Made by a program: the position numbers and the translations under genes
Assembly: GCF_023973145.1 (NCBI RefSeq)
Contig: NZ_CP099546.1
Coordinates: 186,001-250,000, forward strand
Direction of reading: 5' to 3'
Length of the DNA: 64,000 nt
Source: Natronosalvus vescus
GTDB lineage: Archaea; Halobacteriota; Halobacteria; Halobacteriales; Natrialbaceae
Shown here: positions 28,401 to 36,280 of the stretch, piece after piece
Layout of the letters: the number at the start of each line of letters is the position of its first letter
How positions within the stretch are numbered: position 1 is the first letter of the stretch
The notes under the pieces: model-generated
What the model saw: the letters and a program-made list of their open reading frames with translations, nothing else
Databases searched by the model: none
Told to the model about the DNA's origin: nothing

Positions 28401-30272
28401 ATCGACGGCACCGTCGAGGACGACGAGACTGTCGAGGTCGAAGCCGGTGAGACCGAGGAGATTGCATTCACGCACACGTTCGACGACGCCGGCGAGTTCG
28501 ACGTGCGCGTCGACAGCGTCGAGGCAGGCACGGTGACGGTGAGCGAGGCGGACGAGTCGACCTCGTCGCCATCACCGTCACCCTCGCCGTCGCCCACCCC
28601 CGACCCCGACCCAGAGCCGGCCGTGACGGTCGAACCGATTACCAACGGAACAGCGGTGTCGGTCACGGACGCAATCGCGAACGAAACGGTGTCGATCCCG
28701 ATCGCCGACGAACTCGAAGGCAGCGACTCCCACCTCGCCTGGCTGAACGTGACGACTACCGTTGACGGCGACTACGAGGCAACGATCAGGACAAGCGACG
28801 AACTCCCCGATGACGTCACTGAGCTCCCGGCCGATCCGGCGCTGTTGGAACCCCTCCAGATCACTACCTCGCTCGAGAGCGAGGAGATCGAGAACGCTAC
28901 ACTTGAGTTCGTCGTGCCAGCCGACGAATTGGACGCTCGTGGGCTCGAGCCTGAAGACGTGACGCTATACCACTACGACGACGGTGAGTGGATCGAACAC
29001 GACACGGAAAGTGTGTTCCCTGGTGATACCTGGAACGTCGAGGAGATAGGCGACAGTGAGGTACGGTTCCCGGGCGGGATGTGGGACGTCGCGGACGTCG
29101 GTGACACCGAAGTACTGTACCCGGGTGGAATGTGGGACGTCGAGGAGGTCGACGGCGACGTGGTGTTGTACCCCGGCGGCATGTGGGATCGCGAAGAGAT
29201 GGAGGGCCGAGAAGAACTGTTCCCCGGTGGCATGTGGGAGGTCGTAGAAATCGGTGACACCGAGGTGCTGTACCCCGGGGGCATGTGGGACGCTGACGAG
29301 GCTGATGACGTGGAGGAACTGTTCCCCGGTGGCACGTGGGAAGTCGCAGAAATAGGGGATACCGAGGTTCTGTACCCGGGCGACATGTGGAGTGTTGAGG
29401 AGGTTGAAGCCGGCATGGTGCTGTTCCCCGGTGGCACGTGGAACGTCGAAGATAGCGACGTCGAAGATGTAGACGACCTGGATGAGCTGTTCCCGGGCGG
29501 AATGTGGGAGGTTGCGGACGTCGGTGACACTGAGGTACTGTACCCCGGTGGGATGTGGAACCTCGAGAAGGTCGATGATCGTGCAGTGGTGTTCCCTGGC
29601 GGGATGTGGACTGTCGAAGAGGTAGGCAATGCTGGAATATTGTACCCGGGCGGAATGTGGGACGTCGCGGAGGTCTATGACCGTGCTGTACTCTTCCCCG
29701 GCGGTACGTGGGAGATTACCTACCGCGCCGAGACGCCCCACTTCTCCGCGTTTGCTCTCGCCGGCGATCGACCCCACCTCGAGGTCGTCGACAGTTCGGT
29801 GTCGCCGTCGGAGTTGTCGGTCGGCGAGGAGGCGACGATCGAGGCGACGGTGCGAAACGACGGCCGTGCAGCTGGCGAGATCGACCTCGATCTGGCGGTC
29901 GACGGCACGGTCGAGGAGACGAAAACCGTCACGCTCGAACCGGGCGACGAGCGGGTCGTGGCGTTCGGCCAGGCCTTCGACGAGCCCGGCGAGTTCGAGG
30001 TGACTGTTGCCGATCTCGAGGCAGGATCCGTGACAGTGGAAGCCGATGTCGACGAGGAGGCGACCGACGAAACCGACAGGGACGAAGCGGTGGCCGACGA
30101 CGATACGTCAGACGAGGGGACGACCGACGAGGAGACGACCGACGAAACCGATACGGACGAGGGCTCGGCCGACGAAACGGTGGCCGACGGAACCCCCGGG
30201 TTCGGCGTCCTCGCCGCCGTTGGCGCGGTTCTCGCCGTCCTCGGCGCGCTATCGATCCGCAGCCGCTCGTAA
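25440..30272 (+). CDS. Giant secreted protein: beta-helix, CARDB repeats, PGF-CTERM
   Basis: About 1610 residues. No ATG fits, so I take TTG 25440 or 25443, just before the signal peptide (VLLFGALLITAVALLSAG). Order: right-handed beta-helix (about 40-620) with NosD-like coils; an unassigned beta domain; CARDB (~758-850); a carboxypeptidase-regulatory-like domain (~855-940); a second CARDB (~948-1035) nearly identical to the first over long stretches; a Ser/Pro linker (~1040-1060); a PGF-pre-PGF domain split by a repeat array (~1193-1424); a third CARDB; an acidic linker; a PGF-CTERM end (TPGFGVLAAVGAVLAVLGA). It should be cut and lipid-anchored by archaeosortase A at the surface. The role may be carbohydrate binding or adhesion. 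Confidence 0.92.
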   Translation: MLLISVTDSRPHVSRVLLFGALLITAVALLSAGAVTSEGEPTEIDSCMEINSPGTYELASNISPESPSQWEVQDACLVINSSGVTLDGAGYTIDGYPVSEDEEDVSDTRGILVRNESHVGLGWSDSDGWLSDITIRNTNFEYWDQSVRVVGASDVTIEDIVSRYDEQYPHGNYADIHVRYGGEIEISSVEATEEQIGRAIYVDSVSTATIQGVMVERDRHGTNPMIDVQDSSDVTVSETVLDDTVAINSMSALSTSGIGVKNTDGVTITNNQLIGIGSTTDDDLDRHGIYFDGQVTDAHVEGNEIIGGEDLAGGSEVGITANSADGIVLTNNEIETWSGIELLGGDSATITGNDIREGSRDGIRLSDSTNSAVSDNDIHMESGTGIEIIDSSPEVVENIDIQVDGPGVSIYLLANDNDPDEFFHLSDLSISGGGIEIDRRNNLQISETTIEDGRLEYSGPFGDFDQNVSIVDVEIRDYPGFGATVELERATGVTIENVSSKGGMKQGLQIGQSSEVSVDGFTITDHGGEDDFAFVTLEDSDNVSIDKLNVSHNPATVEDGSSREKGLLYLGETFLGDGNEDIQISNLSVIDNNIEAPALKIEDSRNVSLFDVAMSSLDSDFAEIHDTSSDVQGTNVTLGLDAPTEVTFSFEGAGIDLGEADSPPANQDADSIEQYLRVEPDEWADEPYLDLSFHYTDDDVSSVEEDSLDVWHYASWASWTTTPDSTVEPDQNTVSVSLSEFPDDLDDTRPVFGAFAGASAELQVTSASINKSEIEVDEPVAVTAEVENTGDATGTHTAELEIDGNVEATETVSIDAGDTEEITFTHTFDDAGEFDVRVDDVDAGTVTVEEAELDFGGLRVTVTDATGDPIEGAGVWVVPLSEPTEGEPDGTTNETGVYEEDSPASTWDVVVDADGYETERIENVEVVAEEWTTVDVELHQVEAPQPVVTVIDATLSEADVDEGEAVTITATLENTGDATGTHTAELEIDGTVEDDETVEVEAGETEEIAFTHTFDDAGEFDVRVDSVEAGTVTVSEADESTSSPSPSPSPSPTPDPDPEPAVTVEPITNGTAVSVTDAIANETVSIPIADELEGSDSHLAWLNVTTTVDGDYEATIRTSDELPDDVTELPADPALLEPLQITTSLESEEIENATLEFVVPADELDARGLEPEDVTLYHYDDGEWIEHDTESVFPGDTWNVEEIGDSEVRFPGGMWDVADVGDTEVLYPGGMWDVEEVDGDVVLYPGGMWDREEMEGREELFPGGMWEVVEIGDTEVLYPGGMWDADEADDVEELFPGGTWEVAEIGDTEVLYPGDMWSVEEVEAGMVLFPGGTWNVEDSDVEDVDDLDELFPGGMWEVADVGDTEVLYPGGMWNLEKVDDRAVVFPGGMWTVEEVGNAGILYPGGMWDVAEVYDRAVLFPGGTWEITYRAETPHFSAFALAGDRPHLEVVDSSVSPSELSVGEEATIEATVRNDGRAAGEIDLDLAVDGTVEETKTVTLEPGDERVVAFGQAFDEPGEFEVTVADLEAGSVTVEADVDEEATDETDRDEAVADDDTSDEGTTDEETTDETDTDEGSADETVADGTPGFGVLAAVGAVLAVLGALSIRSRS
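29016..29711 (+). repeat. 51-base tandem repeats coding F/Y-P-G-G-M-W units
   Basis: Thirteen units in frame, twelve of 17 residues (51 bases) and one of 22, plus a final FPGGTW. The consensus is FPGGMW-(D/E/N)-V-x-E-V-x-D-x-x-V-L, with F and Y both common at the first position. Units differ at the wobble and acidic positions but keep P-G-(G/D)-(M/T)-W. The array lies inside the PGF-pre-PGF domain, between EWIEHDTE and TYRAETPHFSAFAL. Confidence 0.95.
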
Positions 30273-30326
30273 CCGGATCAGACTCCCTGCAGCGTCAGGT
30301 CGACCCGACGCCGACGAGTTCGCTGT

Positions 30327-31553
30327 CTACTGGAGCCAGCGTTCGGCCACCCGCCGGTAGGTTTCGGTACAGCGCTCGAGCACCGCGATCGAGACGCTCT
30401 CGTCTTTCGTATGGGCCTCGCCGGGTTCGGAGGGGCCACAGATGACGCACGCGGTGCCGGCCTCGGCGAGCCACCCCGCGTCGGTCGCGTGGGGCTTCGT
30501 GACGAATTCCGGCGACCCCGACTGGACGTCTCGAGTGGCCTCGAGCACGGCTGCGGCGAAGGCATCGTCCGAACACTCCATCGGCGGGAGATCCTGGTCG
30601 ACGAGCCACTCGATGCCGGGGAGCTCCTCGACGCTTTCGATGGCTGCTCGCTCGCCCGGTACTGTGCGTTCGTCGACGGTGAGCGTACAGCTGTCGGGGA
30701 TTACGTTGATCGCCGAACCACCCTCGATCTCGGTGACGGCGAGGGTTCCACGGAGGGATTCGCCGGCGACCGTGACTTCCGGGAACTCGAGATCCCTGAG
30801 GACGTCGACCGCGTCGGCTGCGCGGTAGATGGCGTTCTCGCCGACCTCGGGCTCGCTGGCGTGAGACGACGTTCCGGAGACGGAAATCGTACTGCCACGG
30901 CGGCCGCGGTGGGCGACCACGACGTCGGTCACCCCGGGGCCGGAGTAGTTCGTCGAGCCCTCGCCGACGAGGGCGTAGTCGGGGACGAACCCGCGTTCGA
31001 TGGCGTGACGGGCACCGGTACCGCCGACCTCTTCGCCGACGAAGCTCGCAAACCAGAGCTCGCCACCGTCCGTAGGATCCTCGCCGTCACCGGAATCGGC
31101 TCTCCTGCTCGAGCCGGACAGATCGGCGTCCCGGAACGCGAGTGCTGCCGCGGCGACGGCGCCTTTCATGTCGGCAGTGCCGCGACCGTAGAGACGGCCG
31201 TCGCGTTCGTCGACGACGTACGCACCGTCGTCGTCCACCTGTTCGGGAGCCGGGGGCACGACGTCGTGGTGGCCCACGAGCGCGAGCGAGCCTGGGCCTG
31301 GCTCGACTCGACTCGACTCGCTACTCGAAGATTCGTGGTCGGAGGACGGCTCACTGCTCGAGGAGTCGCGGCCTCCGGACGACCCGCCACTCGTCCCGGG
31401 CGACCGACGGGCCAGCACGTTCCCCACCTCGTCACGGATCACCGTTGCGTCGGTCTCCCGGCGAAGCCACTCCTCGAGGGCGTCTCCGGCGGCGGTTTCG
31501 TCGGTATGGCTGGGGATCGAGACGAGTTCGCGGGTCAGGTCGGCGACACTCAT
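30327..31553 (-). CDS. M20 family metallo-deacylase
   Basis: 408 residues. ArgE/DapE-type: metal motifs GHHDVV (His95, Asp97), GRGTADMKGA, EEVGG and the C-terminal EAHTKDES are present. It probably removes an acyl group from an amino acid or a peptide bond in the cytoplasm; the exact substrate is not evident. Residues about 51-88 are a Ser/Gly-rich insertion before the first metal site that most family members lack. It converges with the giant protein gene. Confidence 0.92.
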   Translation of the reverse strand: MSVADLTRELVSIPSHTDETAAGDALEEWLRRETDATVIRDEVGNVLARRSPGTSGGSSGGRDSSSSEPSSDHESSSSESSRVEPGPGSLALVGHHDVVPPAPEQVDDDGAYVVDERDGRLYGRGTADMKGAVAAAALAFRDADLSGSSRRADSGDGEDPTDGGELWFASFVGEEVGGTGARHAIERGFVPDYALVGEGSTNYSGPGVTDVVVAHRGRRGSTISVSGTSSHASEPEVGENAIYRAADAVDVLRDLEFPEVTVAGESLRGTLAVTEIEGGSAINVIPDSCTLTVDERTVPGERAAIESVEELPGIEWLVDQDLPPMECSDDAFAAAVLEATRDVQSGSPEFVTKPHATDAGWLAEAGTACVICGPSEPGEAHTKDESVSIAVLERCTETYRRVAERWLQ

Positions 31554-31644
31554 TGTGGCACCTACGTGGTCGGGGGTGTTGGATCCACCGGGATCGACCC
31601 TCGCCCTGGAATCGATCGGATACGGATACCGCCGGTTCGAGCCC

Positions 31645-33063
31645 TCAGTCGCCGAACAGGAGATACCCGATCGCGAGGGTGCCGAGTACCGCGCCGGGAG
31701 ACCACCAGAACAGGGTGTAGGATTCGAACAGCTGGTGGACGGCCCAGCCGACGGCGAGCGCTAGCATCGCGACGTCGACCTCGCGGTACCGGAGCGTGCC
31801 GGCGACGACGGCACCGACGACGAGGCAGAGGTAGGCGAGGCCGCCGACCAGCCCAACCCGGACGAACACCGAGAGGTAGGAGTTGTGTGGTGATGCGGAC
31901 AACCCACTGCCCAGGTAGGGTTCGATGATGAATCCCGGAGGACTACCGTACCCGAACAGGAGCGGGCCGTCCCGGATCGCTGCCAGGCTCCCGGCCCAGA
32001 GGTCGAACCGGTTCGAGTCGGAGATACCGATGACGCCGACGTACATCCCGAGGAGGAATCCGACGATCGTGAGAACGGTCGCGACGACCACCACGGGGAC
32101 GGCGCGTCGGCCACCGACGACGTTCCCGGCGTAGATCACGATGGCGACCGCCGCGGCGAGCATCGACGCCCGGGCGTTCGAGAGGAAGAGCCCGAGTCCA
32201 CAGATTACGGCGAGGGCAGCGGTGACGGTCGCACCGAGGGGACGCCGGGCGACAACCGAGCGGTGACACTCGACGGCCGCAGCGACGAATCCGGTGAACG
32301 CGAGCACGCCGAGGGAGTTCGGGTTCCCGAAGATCGATCGAAGAATCGTGGCGTCGGTCTCGATTCCCGGAACCGATGGCGAACCGGACCACTGGCGAAC
32401 CTCGAGCATCCACAGCGTGTAGTCGCCGACGACGTACGTGGCCAGTCCGAGCAGGACGACGACGGCGGCCAGTCTGGAGAGCACCCAGAGGAACACCCGT
32501 TCGGGAATGAGCCGCGGGATCACGACGAGGCTCCCAGCCATCACGACCAGAGACCACACCGGCCACCGCGACTGTGCACTCGAGGGGGCGTACGAGAGCG
32601 TATGTGCGAAGTAAACGGCGGCGAGGATCGCGAAGCACCCGACCGCCGTCCACTGACCCCGCGTGTACCGTCTGGCGTCCGTGACCAGGAGCAAGAACGA
32701 GACGATGACGAGGAAAGCGACGACGAGCCAGAGCGGTCTGTTCGATCCGAAACCGAACCCCGGTGTGGTACTCCGGTAGACGACACCGAGGGCGGCGACC
32801 GCCGAGAGGAGAATCACGAGAAGACCCAGTCGGCGGCGGGTAGCGTCTCGAGCCGAGTCTACGGCGAGACGACAGCCGAGATCTGCCCCGAGGACGACCG
32901 TGGAGGCGGCGAGGTGCCATGCGAGCACCGAGTCGGTTGCGTGTGCGACGACGACCAGCCCGAGGTGGAACGCGAAGAGGAGGCCGGTCAGGCCGTTCGC
33001 GAGCCGGTCGGTGCTCCAATCGACGCCGAACGGCGGCGCTGGTTGTCGGTCGACAGTACTCAC
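31645..33063 (-). CDS. O-antigen-ligase-like polytopic membrane protein
   Basis: About 472 residues from GTG 33063 (MSTVDRQPAPP). The frame is open to an ATG at 33174, which would add 37 residues over the promoter of the neighbouring gene, so I prefer the shorter form. About 10-12 membrane helices are visible, with outer loops carrying the family's NPNSLG and ASPHNSYL-like motifs. The Wzy/WaaL superfamily joins glycans to lipid or protein carriers, so a role in surface glycan or S-layer glycosylation is plausible. It is divergent from the PIN/KH ATPase. Confidence 0.82.
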   Translation of the reverse strand: MSTVDRQPAPPFGVDWSTDRLANGLTGLLFAFHLGLVVVAHATDSVLAWHLAASTVVLGADLGCRLAVDSARDATRRRLGLLVILLSAVAALGVVYRSTTPGFGFGSNRPLWLVVAFLVIVSFLLLVTDARRYTRGQWTAVGCFAILAAVYFAHTLSYAPSSAQSRWPVWSLVVMAGSLVVIPRLIPERVFLWVLSRLAAVVVLLGLATYVVGDYTLWMLEVRQWSGSPSVPGIETDATILRSIFGNPNSLGVLAFTGFVAAAVECHRSVVARRPLGATVTAALAVICGLGLFLSNARASMLAAAVAIVIYAGNVVGGRRAVPVVVVATVLTIVGFLLGMYVGVIGISDSNRFDLWAGSLAAIRDGPLLFGYGSPPGFIIEPYLGSGLSASPHNSYLSVFVRVGLVGGLAYLCLVVGAVVAGTLRYREVDVAMLALAVGWAVHQLFESYTLFWWSPGAVLGTLAIGYLLFGD

Positions 33064-33167
33064 GGTGAGACCAATCAGAACGGTCTGTAAATAGCTGTTC
33101 CAACCGACAATCTGTTCGACGTGTAGGGTCTCGGCGGGCCGTAGTCGCCGTTGGCTGTGGACACCCT

Positions 33168-33172
33168 TATAC
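33168..33172 (+). promoter_or_regulatory. TATA-like box of the PIN/KH ATPase gene
   Basis: TTATA about 25 bases before ATG 33195, in line with a leaderless transcript. Confidence 0.4.
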
Positions 33173-33194
33173 ATCTCCGTCGATCAGATATCGT

Positions 33195-35084
33195 ATGAAC
33201 GTCGTACCGGACACGAGTGTGGTCATCGACGGCCGCGTCTCCGCGGCGATCGCCGATGGCCAGTTCGAGGGAGCGACCGTGTCGGTGCCAGAAGCCGTCG
33301 TCGCCGAACTTGAGGCCCAGGCAAACGACGGCCTCGACAGCGGCTGGGACGGTCTTGGCGAACTGAAACGCCTAGCCGAGTACGCCGACGAAGGGACGAT
33401 CACCCTCGAGTACGTCGGGGAGCGCCCCTCCGCGATCGAACGCGGTCACGCCTCCGAAGGGGAGATCGACGCAGTCATCCGCGACATCGCCGAGGAGCTC
33501 GAGGCCACGTTCGTCACCAGCGATATCGTCCAGGCAGAGGTGGCCCAGGCGAAGGGGCTCGAGACGGACTACCTCTCACCGGAAGTCCGTCGCGTCGGCA
33601 CGCTCGCCATCGAGGAGTTCTTCGACGACCAGACGATGAGCGTACACCTCAAGACGGACGTGATCCCGATGGCCAAACGCGGCGAAATCGGCGAGATGCA
33701 CTACCAGGAGATTGGCGACGAGCCACTCGACGAAGGCACGATGGACGAGTACGCCCGAGAGGTCGTCGACGGCGCTCGCGAGGCGACCGGGGGCTTCATC
33801 GAGCTCTCGGAGCCGGGCATGAAGATCGTTCAGTTCCGGGATTACCGGATCGCCATCGCTCGCCCCCCGTTCGCGGACGGCATCGAGATCACCGCCGTCA
33901 GACCGATCGTCCAGACCGACATCGAGGACTACGAACACGCCGACGAGCTCAAGGATCGGTTGCTCGAGCGCCAGCGCGGCGTCCTCATCTCCGGCTCGCC
34001 AGGGGCCGGGAAGTCGACGTTCGCCCAGTCGGTCGCCAGGTACCTCTCCCAGAACGACTACGCGGTGAAGACGATGGAGAAACCGCGTGACCTTCAGGTC
34101 GGCCCCGAGATCACCCAGTACACCGAACTCGGCGGGCAGATGGCCAAAACCGCCGACGCCCTGTTGATGGTGCGTCCGGACTACACCATCTACGACGAGG
34201 TCAGAAAGACCGACGACTTCGAGGTGTTCGCCGACATGCGCCTGGCCGGGGTCGGCATGATCGGCGTCGTCCACGCCACCCGTCCGATCGACGCCCTCCA
34301 GCGACTGGTCGGCCGCGTGGAGCTGGGGATGATCCCCCAGGTCGTCGACACCGTCGTCTACATCGATGCCGGGGAGGTGTCGACGGTGTACGACGTGAAG
34401 ACGGAGGTCAAGGTGCCTGCGGGCCTCACCGAGGAGGATCTGGCCCGGCCGGTCATCCTCATCACTGACTTCCAGACGGGGAAACCCGCCTACGAAATTT
34501 ACACGTTCAACCGCCAGGTCGTCACGGTTCCGCTCGAGGAGGACGGCAACGGCAGAGAGACCGGCGTCGACCGGATCGCGAAAGGCGAGATCGAACGCGA
34601 GATTCGCTCGATCGCTCGCGGCTACGTCGACGTCCAACTCAAGAGTCAGAATCGGGCCGTCGTCTACGTCGAGGAGGACGACATTTCCACCGTCATCGGC
34701 AAGGGTGGCGGACGGATCACCGACGTCGAGAATCGGCTGGGGATCGACATCGACGTCCGCACCCACGACGAGAATCCCCACTACGGCACCGGACAGGGAC
34801 AGACCGGCGGTGGAGACGGCCACGGTGACCGCGCCGACTCCGGTGTAAGCGGCGGCCAGCAACCCGGCCAACTCGTCACCCCGGAGATCACCTCGAGGCA
34901 CATCATCGTTCCCGTCGACGGCAACCAGGGCGAGACCGTCGAGGTGCAAGCCGGCGGCGAGTACCTGTTTACCGCGACGGTGAGTCGCGGCGGCGAGATT
35001 CAGGTGTCTCGCGGGAGCGCGATCGCGGACGACCTGGAGGCGGCGATCGATCGGAAACGGCCGATCACGGTCGTGCCGTCGTAG
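33195..35084 (+). CDS. PINc/VapC-KH ATPase
   Basis: 629 residues of a conserved archaeal family. The PIN domain (about 1-150) has acidic residues (Asp6, Glu39, Asp92, Asp110). A PilT/VirB11-like ATPase follows with Walker A GSPGAGKS at 267-274. A KH domain with VIGKGGGRITDVE lies near residue 500, and a beta-rich tail follows. It probably acts on RNA in the cytoplasm; the precise target is not known. The tail end (EIQVSRGSAI) has a second, broken copy just downstream. Confidence 0.95.
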   Translation: MNVVPDTSVVIDGRVSAAIADGQFEGATVSVPEAVVAELEAQANDGLDSGWDGLGELKRLAEYADEGTITLEYVGERPSAIERGHASEGEIDAVIRDIAEELEATFVTSDIVQAEVAQAKGLETDYLSPEVRRVGTLAIEEFFDDQTMSVHLKTDVIPMAKRGEIGEMHYQEIGDEPLDEGTMDEYAREVVDGAREATGGFIELSEPGMKIVQFRDYRIAIARPPFADGIEITAVRPIVQTDIEDYEHADELKDRLLERQRGVLISGSPGAGKSTFAQSVARYLSQNDYAVKTMEKPRDLQVGPEITQYTELGGQMAKTADALLMVRPDYTIYDEVRKTDDFEVFADMRLAGVGMIGVVHATRPIDALQRLVGRVELGMIPQVVDTVVYIDAGEVSTVYDVKTEVKVPAGLTEEDLARPVILITDFQTGKPAYEIYTFNRQVVTVPLEEDGNGRETGVDRIAKGEIEREIRSIARGYVDVQLKSQNRAVVYVEEDDISTVIGKGGGRITDVENRLGIDIDVRTHDENPHYGTGQGQTGGGDGHGDRADSGVSGGQQPGQLVTPEITSRHIIVPVDGNQGETVEVQAGGEYLFTATVSRGGEIQVSRGSAIADDLEAAIDRKRPITVVPS

Positions 35085-35181
35085 TCCCTTTCTGGTCGCG
35101 AGGAGCGAAACGAGTCGCGGTTTTTAGTAGAAACTTTCGCGAGGGGTGGGCGAAGCGAACGCGAGCGGAAACGGGACGTGT

Positions 35182-35229
35182 GAGATTCAGGTCTCCCGTG
35201 GGAGTGCCATCGAAAACGCCCTCGAGACC
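35182..35229 (+). pseudogene. Duplicated fragment of the PIN/KH ATPase 3' end
   Basis: Codons from 35182 give EIQVSRGSAI followed by an ENALETT variant of the parental ADDLEAA. Ten of ten residues match the parent (codons starting 34995), then similarity fades. It lies 98 bases after the stop, with no start of its own. A short partial duplication or a remnant of a longer original tail would explain it. Confidence 0.55.
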
Positions 35230-35239
35230 ACTGCCGGAT

Positions 35240-35635
35240 TCATTCGGTCGGCCGGTACAGTTCCGGATTGCGCCACCAGAACAGGATCCAGCCGGTGAGG
35301 AAGCCAGCGACCATCGCGAGGATGTCGCGGAGGAACCGGTTGCCGATCAACTCGAGGGTGAACGCGACGGCGATGCCCGCACCGATGCCCGTTCCGACGA
35401 CGAGAAACAGCAGGTCGCCGGAAATCTTTGCCCGGGAGTGTTCCCAGTAGTGTTGTCGCTCTTCTTCGTACCAGATCCCGACGTAGATAAGGACGGGAGC
35501 CATCATCGTGACGACGATGGTGATCTGCCAGTCGTCCGAGACACCGAACAGGACGCTCAGTACGTTTGCCAACAGCGCGGCAACCATCAACGCGAGCAAC
35601 AGCCACATCCACTGTGGAAACCGATCTTTGTTCAT
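35240..35635 (-). CDS. Small multi-pass membrane protein
   Basis: 131 residues with four membrane helices (about 8-30, 38-55, 75-95, 100-120), ending in WWRNPELYRPTE. ATG 35635 is followed at once by the first helix. I do not recognise a family. It converges with the PIN/KH ATPase. A membrane-structural or transport-accessory role is possible. Confidence 0.7.
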   Translation of the reverse strand: MNKDRFPQWMWLLLALMVAALLANVLSVLFGVSDDWQITIVVTMMAPVLIYVGIWYEEERQHYWEHSRAKISGDLLFLVVGTGIGAGIAVAFTLELIGNRFLRDILAMVAGFLTGWILFWWRNPELYRPTE

Positions 35636-35751
35636 ATGGGCGTTCGGTCAGTCCGACAAAATAACTGTGCCGTTCCTCGCTCGCCACCAGGAGCGTCTGT
35701 TTTCGTCTCGAGACGACCCAGAAGCGAGACCGGTGCGTGTCTGCCTACTCA

Positions 35752-36051
35752 CTATTCAGCACAGCAGGCGTCCTTGCGGGTCGCCTCTCCGCTCTGGCCG
35801 CCGTCTGCTGCAACCGGCTCCGGCTCCGTGATTCGGTACAGGCTCTGCCGTGCGTCTGCGAAATAAATGTCCTCGTCGACGATGCCGATTTCGGCCAGTC
35901 GCTCGAGGGCGTACCTGACCGTCCGTGCCGAGAGCATCGACTCCTCGACGATCTGTTTCTGGGTGAGTGGGCCATCGTACTCGAGCACTTTGAAGACCAA
36001 CTTCGCGCTCGGTGGCAAGTCTGCGATGTCCTCCCCATCTGTGTTTCCCAT
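35752..36051 (-). CDS. MarR-like winged-helix protein
   Basis: 99 residues from ATG 36051. A winged helix covers residues about 12-70: PSAKLVFKVLEYDGPLTQKQIVEES, SARTVRYALERLAEIGI. A tail with a terminal CCAE follows. TTTTATA about 29 bases upstream supports this start over a longer frame beginning at 36165. It lies just beyond the module B DUF5305 gene on the same strand, so a link to that module is possible but not shown. Confidence 0.82.
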   Translation of the reverse strand: MGNTDGEDIADLPPSAKLVFKVLEYDGPLTQKQIVEESMLSARTVRYALERLAEIGIVDEDIYFADARQSLYRITEPEPVAADGGQSGEATRKDACCAE

Positions 36052-36076
36052 GTTACGAATCGAAATGCTCCAGCAG

Positions 36077-36083
36077 TATAAAA
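36077..36083 (-). promoter_or_regulatory. TATA-like box of the 36051 gene
   Basis: TTTTATA on the minus strand, centred 29 bases before the ATG; a leaderless promoter is likely. Confidence 0.55.
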
Positions 36084-36280
36084 GTTGAGCCTTACTGACT
36101 GTCATGAGTCGATATTTATACTCCGGGTTTTTGGAGAAATTAGCCTTTAGATGGCTTCTACACACCGAACACAGAACAATTTGACCAGTCAGTCAGTACC
36201 CTGTCACCAACGATGTCGTGACTACCGGCGCTCGAGTCAGGGATTGTCAGGAATTAGTACTATTCCTTACAGGTATTCTC

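Noticed and set aside
27321-28475. 384-codon minus-strand frame opposite the giant protein
   Set aside because: Shadow frame in GC-rich DNA; protein has no recognisable domain.
29016-29711. The 51-base units taken as a CRISPR array
   Set aside because: Units are contiguous, in frame and coding; there are no unique spacers.
28965-29777. 270-codon frame on the minus strand over the 51-base repeats
   Set aside because: It mirrors the repeat array of the giant protein; the repeat composition keeps the reverse frame open. No family similarity.
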